DNA of 38,223 nt from 2-12-FULL-41-16 sp964390625 (GCA_964390625.1 CAYMID010000005.1:1-38223), one strand, 5' to 3'. Shown: positions 23,736-32,058, counted from the stretch's first letter. Made by a program: numbers and translations. Notes: generated from the sequence alone by a model not told the origin.

Positions 23736-24800
23736 ATGTCCAAAAAAACCCGCAAGAAAATTTTAGTGGCCATGTCTGGCGGAGTTGATTCGTCGGTGGT
23801 GGCTGCACGCCTTGTAAAAGCTGGTCATGATGTGACGGGCGTGTTTGTAATTAATTATGATACGGCGGGCCCAAATTGCTGGTTGCCTGATTATCGCGAT
23901 GCTGTGCGTGTGGCGGCGCATGTGGGAATTCCAATTTTGCGTTGGAATTGTGTGGCCGAGTACCGCGCCCGTGTGCTTGATTATTTGTATGCGGAATACG
24001 CAGCCGGGCGTACGCCAAATCCAGATGTGCTGTGTAATCAGTATGTCAAATTTGGGGTGTGGCTCGATAAAGCGCGCGCGGCAGGTTTTGATTATCTGGC
24101 CACTGGCCATTATGCGCAAACTCGCGACGGTGCATTATTAAAAGCCAAAGACACAAACAAAGATCAAACGTATTTTTTGCATCAAGTTACCCGCGAAGCT
24201 CTACAACAAACACTGTTTCCAATTGGTGATTTAACCAAACCACAGGTCCGTGCGCTGGCTAAAAAATGGCAATTACCAACAGCCCAAAAAGGGGAGAGTA
24301 TGGGCATTTGTTTTGTGGGTGAGGTGCCAATGAAAGAATTTTTGGCGGAAAAAATTAAACGCCGACCAGGTCCAATCATCACGGCCGAGGGTAAAGAGAT
24401 GGGGAAGCATAGCGGCTTGCCGTTTTATACCATCGGCCAACGCCACCAACTCGGGGATACTGCGTCTGTTGCCAACCAGGGCCAGGCTTGGTATGTTATA
24501 GAAAAGCGGGTCAACGACAATACCCTCATTGTTGGGCCAAAAAATCACCCAAAATTACAGTCTCGTACAATTCGTGTGGACCGGCTGCACTGGATTGGGA
24601 AAGCACCGCTCAAATCGTTTACGGCGCAGGTGCGTTTACGCCACCGCGGCGCCCTGCACACAGCGCAGGTCGTGCCAACAGCGCAAGGCTGTGAATTACG
24701 TTTATCAGAGGCCGAGTGGGCTGTAGCCCCAGGCCAGTTTGCCGTTATTTATCGTGGCACTGTCTGCCTTGGTGGTGGCGCAGTGACCGACGTTGTTTAA
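23736..24800 (+). CDS. mnmA: tRNA-specific 2-thiouridylase MnmA
   Basis: The 354-residue protein has the PP-loop AMSGGVDSSV (12-21), the catalytic Cys C100 in NPDVLCNQYVKF, and the second Cys C192 in ESMGICFVG, matching the two-cysteine relay of E. coli MnmA. The central GLPFYTIGQRHQLG segment and the C-terminal strand barrel (APGQFAVIYRG) are present. It thiolates U34 of Lys, Glu and Gln tRNAs. ATG 23736 is chosen because upstream codons cross the hairpin. Transcription must come through that hairpin from the zinc-ribbon promoter, or from a weak promoter I cannot see. Confidence 0.95.
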   Translation: MSKKTRKKILVAMSGGVDSSVVAARLVKAGHDVTGVFVINYDTAGPNCWLPDYRDAVRVAAHVGIPILRWNCVAEYRARVLDYLYAEYAAGRTPNPDVLCNQYVKFGVWLDKARAAGFDYLATGHYAQTRDGALLKAKDTNKDQTYFLHQVTREALQQTLFPIGDLTKPQVRALAKKWQLPTAQKGESMGICFVGEVPMKEFLAEKIKRRPGPIITAEGKEMGKHSGLPFYTIGQRHQLGDTASVANQGQAWYVIEKRVNDNTLIVGPKNHPKLQSRTIRVDRLHWIGKAPLKSFTAQVRLRHRGALHTAQVVPTAQGCELRLSEAEWAVAPGQFAVIYRGTVCLGGGAVTDVV

Positions 24801-24804
24801 TTGT

Positions 24805-26226
24805 ATGTCTGAAATTCAAAATCGTTGGGTTATTAGTCTAGCAGCAATTGTGGCTATTAGCTACGATATTTTTTTCTGGCACGAAGGTTTAGGAAATAAT
24901 TGGCTATGGTTTACGGCGATTTTTCTGGCTGTGACCACAACCACACTGGTCATGGCAAAGCGTTGGCACAATAGTTGGGCAACCTTGCCTGCGTTGGCTG
25001 CGATTGGTTTTGCGGTCAGTACTGCGCTTTATGCAAATGAATTTGCGACTAACTTGGCACCTCTACTCACGATTGTGCTTGCTTTGACTTATATTGGGTT
25101 GGCTGGGTTTAGTACAGGTGCGATGTGGCAAATTCGCAACTTTGCTTTTTTTGAACATTTTGAAACTATTTTTACAGGCTGGCGCGCTACTTTGCATAAT
25201 GCGGCGCAGGGGCGTGAAGGTTTACTTCGTCAAATTGGCTACGGTCTTTTGATTGCGGCGCCATTTGTCATGATTTTTGGTTTGCTGTTTTCGTCAGCAG
25301 ATATGATTTTTGCGGATTGGCTCGAACGTCTTAATGTGTGGGAATATGGTTGGCGCGCACTCCGCACCTTGCTTCTTGTCATGGTTGGGATGGGTTTCTT
25401 TGCAACGTTAATGCGAGGAAACGGCAATGCAGAATTCCGTCCTTGGGTATGGAAAATGCCGGTGGCTACAGTAGGTGTTGTGCTCGCACTTCTCAATTTG
25501 TTGTTTGCCTCGTTTGTCACCATTCAAATTAAATATTTTTTTGGTCAGGCCAATTATGTGCTAAATAACGGTCTTTCGTATGCTGAATACGCGCGTCAGG
25601 GATTTTTTGACCTGGTGGCCGTCATGGTAATTGCGGCTGTAATTGTGGTGGCGGTGTATCGTTCGTACGCCAATGTAGCGCGCAGTTGGCTTGTCACAAT
25701 TTTGCAAACCGTGTTTGTGGCTCAGGTTGCAATTGTCGCAGTGTCAGCCCTCAAACGTATGGGTTTATACCAAAACATGTATGGTTTTACGACTCTCCGC
25801 CTGTACGTTGAATGGTTTATTTACTTTGCCTTGATTTTACTTGTGTTCGCAGCCGTGGCTCTGGTTGTGCGTCTTAGTTTTCGTCGTTTTGCCGGCGTAG
25901 TGCTTGCACTTGGTTTGCTGGCTAGTACAATTATTTCGTGGATCAATGTGGACCGCCTCATTGCTGCAAATAATATTGCTCGGTGGTATAATGGTCACGA
26001 GCTTGATACAGAATATTTGTCCACGTTGTCTCTCGATGCTGTCCCTGCAATTGCTAATTTGTTAAAACCTGATGTGTTTAACAAATTAGCAAAGTCGCAG
26101 TACGACGACATTGCCGGCTATTGGACTGCTAAACAAGCAGAGGTAGCCAGTGTCACGCCATTGTCGCATACCCTTTCGACCATACAAGCCAAAATGACGT
26201 TTGCAGAAATTGATCATAAATTCTAA
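24805..26226 (+). CDS. DUF4173/DUF4153-like polytopic membrane protein
   Basis: The 473-residue protein has about eleven hydrophobic helices. The segment LSYAEYARQGFFDLVAVMVI is the best-known mark of the DUF4173 family, and NVDRLIAANNIARW followed by a short soluble tail is also typical. The family's role is unknown; members are sometimes linked to envelope or stress functions. A start at 24805 follows the mnmA stop by four bases; the longer reading overlaps mnmA and adds nothing conserved. Confidence 0.8.
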   Translation: MSEIQNRWVISLAAIVAISYDIFFWHEGLGNNWLWFTAIFLAVTTTTLVMAKRWHNSWATLPALAAIGFAVSTALYANEFATNLAPLLTIVLALTYIGLAGFSTGAMWQIRNFAFFEHFETIFTGWRATLHNAAQGREGLLRQIGYGLLIAAPFVMIFGLLFSSADMIFADWLERLNVWEYGWRALRTLLLVMVGMGFFATLMRGNGNAEFRPWVWKMPVATVGVVLALLNLLFASFVTIQIKYFFGQANYVLNNGLSYAEYARQGFFDLVAVMVIAAVIVVAVYRSYANVARSWLVTILQTVFVAQVAIVAVSALKRMGLYQNMYGFTTLRLYVEWFIYFALILLVFAAVALVVRLSFRRFAGVVLALGLLASTIISWINVDRLIAANNIARWYNGHELDTEYLSTLSLDAVPAIANLLKPDVFNKLAKSQYDDIAGYWTAKQAEVASVTPLSHTLSTIQAKMTFAEIDHKF

Positions 26227-26228
26227 AT

Positions 26229-28172
26229 ATGCTTTCAGCTAATGAAATTCGTACACGGTATTTGAATTTTTTTAAAGTCCAGGGGCATGTAATTGTGCCT
26301 TCGTCTTCGTTGTTGCCAGACAATGACCCAACCACGTTGTTTACAGGTTCAGGTATGCAGCCAATGATTGCGTATTTATTGGGTCAGCCACATCCACTAG
26401 GAAACCGTTTGACTGATTCACAAAAATGCTTTCGTTCGCAGGATATCGAAGAAGTTGGTGACAATCGCCACACCACTTTTTTCGAAATGCTTGGCAATTG
26501 GTCGCTTGGTGATTATTTTAAGCAAGAGCAAATTTCTTGGATGTGGAGATTCTTGACTGATACCGAGGTTGGCCTAGGTCTTGACCCACAGCGTTTATAT
26601 TTTACATGCTTCCGTGGTAACGAAGAGATTGGTATTCCTCGCGACGAAGAGGCTGCTCAGTTGTGGCAAAAATTATTTGCCGAAAAAGGCATCGAAGCCA
26701 AAATTGTTGATTATCCCGAAGATAAAGGTCTGCAGGGCGGTCGTATTTTTTATTATAATGAAAAAAAGAATTGGTGGAGTCGTGCTGGTGTGCCAAGCAA
26801 AATGCCAGTTGGCGAGCCAGGTGGTCCAGACACCGAAATGTTTTGGGATTTTGCACCAGAGTGCGGCGAAGGACATTTGCATGGTGAAGATGACGCTGCT
26901 AAATGGGGCTCTGTGTGCCATGTAAATTGTGATTGTGGTCGTTTCATGGAAATCGGTAACAACGTGTTCATGCAATATCGCAAGGCCGAAACTGGCTTCG
27001 AAGAATTACCCCAAAAAAATGTTGACTTTGGGGCTGGACTCGAACGTTTGGCGGCCGCTGTGCTCAATAATTCTGACATGTTCGCGATTGATTTTTTCAC
27101 TCCGATTTTTAGCCGTCTACAGGAATTGTCAGGCAAAATTTATGATCCAAAAAATGGTGAAGCGCGTATCACGTATGCATTCCGTGTGATTGCCGATCAT
27201 ATCCGCGCGGCCACGTTCTTAATGGCCGATGGTGCGTTACCAAGTAACAAAGATCAGGGTTATTTTACACGTCGTCTGATTCGTCGTGCTGTGAGGTATG
27301 CACATAATTTAGATATTAAGGAAAATTTTTGTGCAGATGTTGCTGTGAGTGTAGCTGAAAAATACAAGGATGCTTATCCAGATTTGTTTGCAAGAATTGA
27401 AACAGTCAAAACAGAAATTGCCAAAGAAGAAACCAAATTCCGTCGTACCATTGTCGATGGTATGAAAAAATTTGGTGATTTTACGAAACATTTGCAGACT
27501 GGCGAAGCAGTTCCAACTGCCAATGTGTTTGATTTGTACCAATCATACGGATTTCCGTTTGAAATCACACAAGAATTAGCAATTGAGCGCGGTTTAATGG
27601 TAGATGAGCCTGCCTTCCGGGCTGAGGTTAAGAAACACCAGGAACAATCACGTGCTGGTTCAGAACAGAAGTTTAAAGGTGGTTTGGTTGATCATAGTGA
27701 TATGAGTGTGCGCTACCACACGGCAACGCACTTGTTGCATTCAGCCGTTTTGGAAATTCTAGGCCCACACGCAGTACAGCGGGGGAGTAATATTACGCCC
27801 GAGCGTTTACGCTTTGACTTTGCGCACGGTGAAAAATTAACTGACGAACAAATTAAAAAAATTGAAGACTTGGTTAACGCAGCAATTGAACGCGATTACC
27901 CAGTGTCCTTCCAAATTATTCCACTGGCCGAAGCTCGTGCCAAAAAAGCGATCGGTTTATTTGGCGATAAATACGAAGAAATGGTCAAGGTGTATACAAT
28001 TGGTGACCCTGAGGGGTTGCCAGTGGCCGATGTCAGTGCGCCAACCTTTAGTCGTGAATTTTGTGGAGGGCCGCACGTAGAACATACCAAGCAGGTGGGT
28101 GGCCGCTTTAAAATTCTAAAAGAAGAAGCCGTTAGCGCTGGCGTTCGACGTATCAAGGCGATCGTTGAATAA
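26229..28172 (+). CDS. alaS: Alanyl-tRNA synthetase lacking the C-terminal C-Ala extension
   Basis: The 647-residue enzyme contains the full aminoacylation domain: GHVIVPSSSLLPDNDPTTLFTGSGM, motif 2 with FFEMLGNWSLGDYF, and GAGLERLA. It also has the editing domain, with HxxxH at 497-501 and CxxxH at 612-616. It then stops soon after GGRFKILKEE, where standard AlaRS continues for about 200 residues with the oligomerisation and C-Ala domain. That part helps bind the tRNA elbow, so this form must recognise the G3:U70 tRNA without it. A Cys cluster (CGEGHLHG...CHVNCDCG) in the catalytic domain may bind zinc. Confidence 0.93.
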   Translation: MLSANEIRTRYLNFFKVQGHVIVPSSSLLPDNDPTTLFTGSGMQPMIAYLLGQPHPLGNRLTDSQKCFRSQDIEEVGDNRHTTFFEMLGNWSLGDYFKQEQISWMWRFLTDTEVGLGLDPQRLYFTCFRGNEEIGIPRDEEAAQLWQKLFAEKGIEAKIVDYPEDKGLQGGRIFYYNEKKNWWSRAGVPSKMPVGEPGGPDTEMFWDFAPECGEGHLHGEDDAAKWGSVCHVNCDCGRFMEIGNNVFMQYRKAETGFEELPQKNVDFGAGLERLAAAVLNNSDMFAIDFFTPIFSRLQELSGKIYDPKNGEARITYAFRVIADHIRAATFLMADGALPSNKDQGYFTRRLIRRAVRYAHNLDIKENFCADVAVSVAEKYKDAYPDLFARIETVKTEIAKEETKFRRTIVDGMKKFGDFTKHLQTGEAVPTANVFDLYQSYGFPFEITQELAIERGLMVDEPAFRAEVKKHQEQSRAGSEQKFKGGLVDHSDMSVRYHTATHLLHSAVLEILGPHAVQRGSNITPERLRFDFAHGEKLTDEQIKKIEDLVNAAIERDYPVSFQIIPLAEARAKKAIGLFGDKYEEMVKVYTIGDPEGLPVADVSAPTFSREFCGGPHVEHTKQVGGRFKILKEEAVSAGVRRIKAIVE

Positions 28173-28173
28173 T

Positions 28174-28590
28174 ATGCATGAACGCCTGTCTCGCTTATTT
28201 GCCCATTTGTGGGCCCACCGGGTCCAGTTTGCCCGTTACACCGTAACTGGGTTCAGTGCAGTTGTCTTAGATATGGGTAGCCTGTATATCCTCAAAGAGT
28301 GGTTTCACTTTCGGCCAGTTTGGGCAATTGTGGTCAATCAAGGATTTTTGGCTAATTATGTGTTCTTACTTAACAAGAAATGGTCGTTTCAGGCCCAGGG
28401 TCGAACTCATCGTCAGGTGATTCGATTTTATATACTCTCAGCATTTAATTATACAGTTTCGGTCACTTGGATGGGCTTTTTTAGCCATATTTTTGGAGAG
28501 CATTGGTATTTGTTGATTCGGCTAGCGAATATTGGCTTGGCTACAGGGTGGAACTTCCTCCTGTACAAATTCTGGGTGTATCGCCATTAA
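28174..28590 (+). CDS. GtrA-family membrane protein
   Basis: The 138-residue protein has four hydrophobic helices, with RYTVTGFSAVVLDMGSLYIL at the first and FLANYVFLLNKKWSF in the middle. The ending NFLLYKFWVYRH is the usual pattern of GtrA/DPMS-type flippase-like proteins. They are thought to move polyprenyl-linked sugars or to work with a glycosyltransferase. It is coupled to alaS at a TAATATG junction although the functions are unrelated. Confidence 0.85.
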   Translation: MHERLSRLFAHLWAHRVQFARYTVTGFSAVVLDMGSLYILKEWFHFRPVWAIVVNQGFLANYVFLLNKKWSFQAQGRTHRQVIRFYILSAFNYTVSVTWMGFFSHIFGEHWYLLIRLANIGLATGWNFLLYKFWVYRH

Positions 28591-28619
28591 CTGTGCATAA
28601 CTTAGCTTAATTTAGAGGC

Positions 28620-28648
28620 TTGACAGCCCTGGGCGCCTGGGGTATAAT
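28620..28648 (+). promoter_or_regulatory. Promoter of the infA ribosomal protein operon
   Basis: TTGACA (28620-28625), 17-base spacer, TATAAT (28643-28648), a perfect match. ATG follows 20 bases after the -10. Confidence 0.9.
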
Positions 28649-28668
28649 AGGCCTCGTAATTTTCTCTC

Positions 28669-28884
28669 ATGCCTAAAGACAGCGTTTTGGAGGTCCGTGG
28701 TAAGATCGATGAGGTTCTACCAGGAGCAAAATTTAGGGTTATCTTGGAAAATGAGTTGGTTGTAATCGCTCATTTAGCCGGAAAATTGCGCGTCCACAAT
28801 ATTCGTTTGAGTATTGGGGATGAGGTTAAAGTAGAGCTTTCGCCCTACGATTTGACCAAAGGTCGCGTGACCTACCGTTTCTAA
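28669..28884 (+). CDS. infA: Translation initiation factor IF-1
   Basis: The 71-residue OB-fold protein reads VLEVRGKIDEVLPGAKFRV, then IAHLAGKLRVHNIRLSIGDEVKVE and ends RVTYRF, which is full-length IF-1. It occupies the A site of the 30S subunit during initiation. It opens the operon that leads through rpmJ and the S13-S11-S4-RpoA-L17 block, but a folded spacer with a T run separates it from rpmJ. Confidence 0.97.
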   Translation: MPKDSVLEVRGKIDEVLPGAKFRVILENELVVIAHLAGKLRVHNIRLSIGDEVKVELSPYDLTKGRVTYRF

Positions 28885-28895
28885 AACTCAATAAA

Positions 28896-28989
28896 TCAAC
28901 CAGTGCGGTGGAGCTAACGGTCAGCGGACCCCTAAGACGGGCAGGACCAAATGTTGGCAAAGATATCGCGGCAGTGGTTGAATTTTTTT
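28896..28989 (+). promoter_or_regulatory. Structured spacer between infA and rpmJ, possible attenuator
   Basis: TCAACCA (28896-28902) pairs with TGGTTGA (28975-28981) and is followed at once by seven T (28983-28989). Enclosed are GGTC/GACC (28919-28922 with 28927-28930) and CCAA/TTGG (28947-28950 with 28954-28957). The layout, a multibranch fold closed by a stem with a T run, looks like a regulated terminator or a ribosomal protein binding site. Confidence 0.6.
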
Positions 28990-29023
28990 GTTTATAGAGG
29001 AATTTAGTAATTTTAATTATCGT

Positions 29024-29161
29024 ATGAAAGTGACAGCCTCAGTTAAAACGCGCTGCATGAAGTGCAAGGTCGTACGCCGCCGTCAGGTGGTTCATATTAT
29101 TTGCGAGAATCCACGCCACAAACAGCGTCAGGGTACTAAACAGCGCATTAAAGCCGCTTAA
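29024..29161 (+). CDS. rpmJ: Ribosomal protein bL36
   Basis: The small ORF encodes 45 residues: MKVTASVKTRCMKCKVVRRR and a basic ending with RQGTKQRIKAA. The L36 zinc ligands are present as C11, C14, C27 and H32. Its place between infA and rpsM is the classic order. It has a C-terminal extension of a few residues compared with the usual 37-38. It is too short for normal ORF thresholds. Confidence 0.93.
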   Translation: MKVTASVKTRCMKCKVVRRRQVVHIICENPRHKQRQGTKQRIKAA

Positions 29162-29172
29162 TATTATTCAGT

Positions 29173-29559
29173 ATGCGTATTGCCGGTGTAACTATTCCAA
29201 AGGAGAAGCGTCTCGTAATTGCGCTTGAATACATTTACGGTGTTGGTCCAACCACTGCTCACAAAATTGTGGCAGCAGCTAAACTTCCACTCAGTAAGCG
29301 TGTTAGTGAGTTGACTCAAGACGAACAAGACATGGTTCGTAACATTGTTGAAAAGCAGCACACGACCGAGGGTGACCTTCGCCGTCAGGTGCAAGCCAAC
29401 ATTAAACGCCTCAAGGATATCAAGGCTTACCGTGGTATCCGTCACATGCGTCATTTGCCAGCCCGTGGTCAGCGCACTAAGACCAATTCGCGCACTGTCC
29501 GTGGCAACAAGCGTAACCTGGCTCCAAGTGGTAAGAAGCCAGCCGCACAGAAGACCTAG
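29173..29559 (+). CDS. rpsM: Ribosomal protein uS13
   Basis: The 128-residue protein starts RIAGVTIPKEKRLVIALEYIYGVG, the standard S13 opening. It has the GIRHMRHLPARGQRTKTNSRT segment and the basic tail that reaches into the tRNA sites. It sits 11 bases after rpmJ in the usual alpha-operon order. Confidence 0.97.
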   Translation: MRIAGVTIPKEKRLVIALEYIYGVGPTTAHKIVAAAKLPLSKRVSELTQDEQDMVRNIVEKQHTTEGDLRRQVQANIKRLKDIKAYRGIRHMRHLPARGQRTKTNSRTVRGNKRNLAPSGKKPAAQKT

Positions 29560-29579
29560 TCTTGATTTAACTGCATTAT

Positions 29580-29969
29580 ATGGCTGAAAAGAAAGTTGTA
29601 AAAAAGAAGAAAGTACTCAAGCTCGTTGCTCATGGCCGTGCTTATGTTCAGGCCACCTTCAACAACACTATTGTAACGGTGACTGACCAAAATGGTGATG
29701 TACTCGGTTGGGCAAGTGCTGGTGGTGCTGGTTTTAAGGGTGCCAAGAAAGCTACTCCTTACGCTGCAGGGATGGTAGTAAAAAAGGTTTTGGAATCGAT
29801 CAAGGATGCCGGCCTTAAGGAAGTGACGGTTTTTGTTAAGGGTATTGGCGGTGGTCGCGAAGCTGCTGTTCGTGCTTTTAACACCAATGGTGTGCAGGTA
29901 TTGGGAGTTAAAGATATGACCCCAGTTCCACACAATGGTTGCCGCCCACCAAAGCGTCGCCGCGTCTAA
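29580..29969 (+). CDS. rpsK: Ribosomal protein uS11
   Basis: The 129-residue protein has the S11 core NNTIVTVTDQNGDVLGWASAGG, GGREAAVRAF and the ending HNGCRPPKRRRV. It sits on the 30S platform next to S18 and the E-site mRNA. The N terminus is a lysine-rich run. Spacing of 20 bases from rpsM. Confidence 0.97.
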   Translation: MAEKKVVKKKKVLKLVAHGRAYVQATFNNTIVTVTDQNGDVLGWASAGGAGFKGAKKATPYAAGMVVKKVLESIKDAGLKEVTVFVKGIGGGREAAVRAFNTNGVQVLGVKDMTPVPHNGCRPPKRRRV

Positions 29970-29992
29970 TTTGGTAACTATTTTGTTCTGAT

Positions 29993-30616
29993 ATGGGAAG
30001 ATATACTGGTCCACGTAATAAAATTGCCCGCCGCTTTGGCGTGAACCTTGGCCTCAAGAGTAATCCGGCCAAAGTTGCTCGTCGTTTGAATCAGCAGCCG
30101 GGTGTTCATGGTCCTGGTAAGCGTGTTAAGGCACCTTCCAGTTTTGGTAAGCAGCTTTTGGAAAAGCAAAAGGCTAAATTTATTTATGGTATCCGCGAAC
30201 GCCAACTTCGTCGCTATGTTGACGAAGCTACCCGTGTTAAGGGTGATTCCGGTGTTCATTTGCAACAGGCTTTGGAAATGCGTCTCGACAACGTCGTGTA
30301 TCGCATGGGTTTTGCCCTCACTCGCGCTCAGGCTCGCCAGATGGTGACCCACGGCATGTTCTTCTTGAATGGTAAGAAACTTGACGTTGCCTCACACTTG
30401 GTAAAGCCAGGTGATGTAGTAACTGTTAAGCCGTCCAAGGCCAAGAGCAAGTTGTTCGAAGGTATGACTGAAAAGTTGGAAAAAGCCACCCTGCCATCGT
30501 GGGTGTCCAATGACCCAGCCGCAATGTCGGGCAAGGTCTTGAGCGCTCCACAAAAGGATGACTTTGAGAAAATTTTCGACGTTACCCTTATTATTGAGTA
30601 TTTCTCTACCCGCTAA
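29993..30616 (+). CDS. rpsD: Ribosomal protein uS4
   Basis: The 207-residue protein begins GRYTGPRNKIARRFGVNLGL and has the S4 fold with the RNA-binding S4 domain (LDNVVYRMGFALTRAQARQMV and NGKKLDVASHLVKPGD). The zinc-binding cysteines of some S4 proteins are absent. S4 nucleates 30S assembly and represses its own operon in several bacteria, so it is the first candidate to bind the folded spacer before rpmJ. Confidence 0.97.
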   Translation: MGRYTGPRNKIARRFGVNLGLKSNPAKVARRLNQQPGVHGPGKRVKAPSSFGKQLLEKQKAKFIYGIRERQLRRYVDEATRVKGDSGVHLQQALEMRLDNVVYRMGFALTRAQARQMVTHGMFFLNGKKLDVASHLVKPGDVVTVKPSKAKSKLFEGMTEKLEKATLPSWVSNDPAAMSGKVLSAPQKDDFEKIFDVTLIIEYFSTR

Positions 30617-30617
30617 T

Positions 30618-31325
30618 ATGGAACACATTCTCATTCCGTCAACGATCGAGTTTCAGACTACTGAAAATCCGTTGGTTGGTAAGCTGGTAGTGACTCCGTG
30701 TCACCAGGGTTATGGTACAACGTTGGGCAATGCACTTCGTCGCGTGCTCTTGTCATCCATTCCGGGTGCGGCAGTCGAAGCCGTAAAAATCGAGGGTGTA
30801 CAACATGAATTCTCGGGTATTGATGGCGTGCAGGAAGACGTAATTGATATTTTGCTGAACTTGAAGCAGTTGGCCGTTGTGTCCCACAGCGACGCGCCAG
30901 TCAAATTGACTTTGACTAAAAAAGGTCTTGGTCCAGTTACTGCCGCTGATTTTGAAAAGAACGCTGATGTGGAAATTATCAATCAGGACGCCGTTTTGGC
31001 AACTGTTACTGACGCTAAGAAGACTTTCTCGATGGAAGTCATCGTAGGTCGTGGCTTGGGCTATATCCCAGCTGCGGAAAAGAACAGTAAGAATCTCGAC
31101 TTGGGCACCATGCTCGTAGACTCCTTCTACTCCCCGGTTAAGGATGTTGGCTACGATGTGGAAAACACCCGTGTTGGCGATATTACTGACTACGAAAAAT
31201 TGACATTGACCATTGAAACCAATGGTACAATCATGCCTCGGGACGCAGTTCGTGAAGCAACTAAGATCCTGATGAACCACTTCAGTATTATTCTTGAAGC
31301 GTCTGAAACCTCTAAAGAGGCGTAA
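30618..31325 (+). CDS. rpoA: RNA polymerase alpha subunit without C-terminal domain
   Basis: The 235-residue protein holds a full alpha N-terminal domain: GYGTTLGNALRRVLLSSIPGAA, EFSGIDGVQEDVIDILLNLK, GLGYIPA, and the closing EATKILMNHFSIILE. It then ends with nine more residues. Standard alpha is 310-330 residues with a flexible linker and a two-HhH C-terminal domain that binds UP elements and activators; none of that is encoded here or in the short gap to rplQ. The start at 30618 gives the expected N terminus and a TAATATG junction with rpsD. Assembly of polymerase should be normal, activation probably not. Confidence 0.95.
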   Translation: MEHILIPSTIEFQTTENPLVGKLVVTPCHQGYGTTLGNALRRVLLSSIPGAAVEAVKIEGVQHEFSGIDGVQEDVIDILLNLKQLAVVSHSDAPVKLTLTKKGLGPVTAADFEKNADVEIINQDAVLATVTDAKKTFSMEVIVGRGLGYIPAAEKNSKNLDLGTMLVDSFYSPVKDVGYDVENTRVGDITDYEKLTLTIETNGTIMPRDAVREATKILMNHFSIILEASETSKEA

Positions 31326-31337
31326 GTTTGAAATGTT

Positions 31338-31688
31338 ATGAGACATCAGAAAAAATCCGTAAAATTAGGCCGTGAGGCTGGTCCACGCAAGGCGCTTTTG
31401 CGCAGCTTGGCCGAAAGTTTGGTTTTGCACGACGGTATCAGTACCACCAAGGCCAAAGCCAAGGCAGTGCGTTCGGTGGTGGAGCCATTGGTTACCAAGG
31501 CAAAGCGCAATCAAACCAGTGATCGCGAACAAGTAAGCAAGGTGTTGTACACCAGTGCTGCTATGAACCGCTTGTTTACTGAGATTGCTCCTCGCTACAC
31601 CACTCGTGCCGGTGGGTATACCCGCATTATTAAGATCGGCCGCCGTCGCAACGACAGTGCGGAAATGGTCAGAATTGAGTTTGTTTAA
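31338..31688 (+). CDS. rplQ: Ribosomal protein bL17
   Basis: The 116-residue protein starts RHQKKSVKLGREAGPRKALLRSLAESL, includes ISTTKAKAKAVR and ends with GGYTRIIKIGRRRNDSAEM, the L17 signature. It lines the outer side of the peptide exit tunnel. It lies 12 bases after rpoA, the standard place. Confidence 0.97.
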   Translation: MRHQKKSVKLGREAGPRKALLRSLAESLVLHDGISTTKAKAKAVRSVVEPLVTKAKRNQTSDREQVSKVLYTSAAMNRLFTEIAPRYTTRAGGYTRIIKIGRRRNDSAEMVRIEFV

Positions 31689-31692
31689 TCCT

Positions 31693-32058
31693 ATGGCATT
31701 AACTAATCCCGCTCCACGCGTAGTGGAAATCGACGCGGCTGGTCAGGCCGTAGGTCGCGTAGCTACTCAGGTAGCGATGGCCCTAATGGGCAAGGACAAG
31801 CCAGGCATGGTGCCTCACCTTGATCCAAACGTGTCAGTAGTTGTAAAAAACGCTGGCAAGGTAATCTTTACGGGTAAAAAATTAGCCCAGAAAGATTTTA
31901 AACACCACACCATGCACCCTGGTGGTTTGAAGATTGTGGCCATGGCTAAAATCTTCAAGATGGATCCAGCCAAGGTTATGCGTCACGCGATTAATGGCAT
32001 GTTGCCAAAAAACCGTCGTCGTACTGACCTGATGAATCGCTTGACTATCGAAGCCTAA
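31693..32058 (+). CDS. rplM: Ribosomal protein uL13, short form
   Basis: The 121-residue protein has VVEIDAAGQAVGRVATQVA, DKPGMVPHLDPNVSVVVKNAGK, and the HHTMHPGGLK segment followed by VMRHAINGMLPKN. The family is usually 142-147 residues; here the C-terminal strand and tail (after NRLTIEA) are trimmed. It is an early assembly protein of the 50S subunit. The start at 31693 is four bases after the rplQ stop; the longer reading overlaps rplQ and is not conserved. Confidence 0.95.
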   Translation: MALTNPAPRVVEIDAAGQAVGRVATQVAMALMGKDKPGMVPHLDPNVSVVVKNAGKVIFTGKKLAQKDFKHHTMHPGGLKIVAMAKIFKMDPAKVMRHAINGMLPKNRRRTDLMNRLTIEA

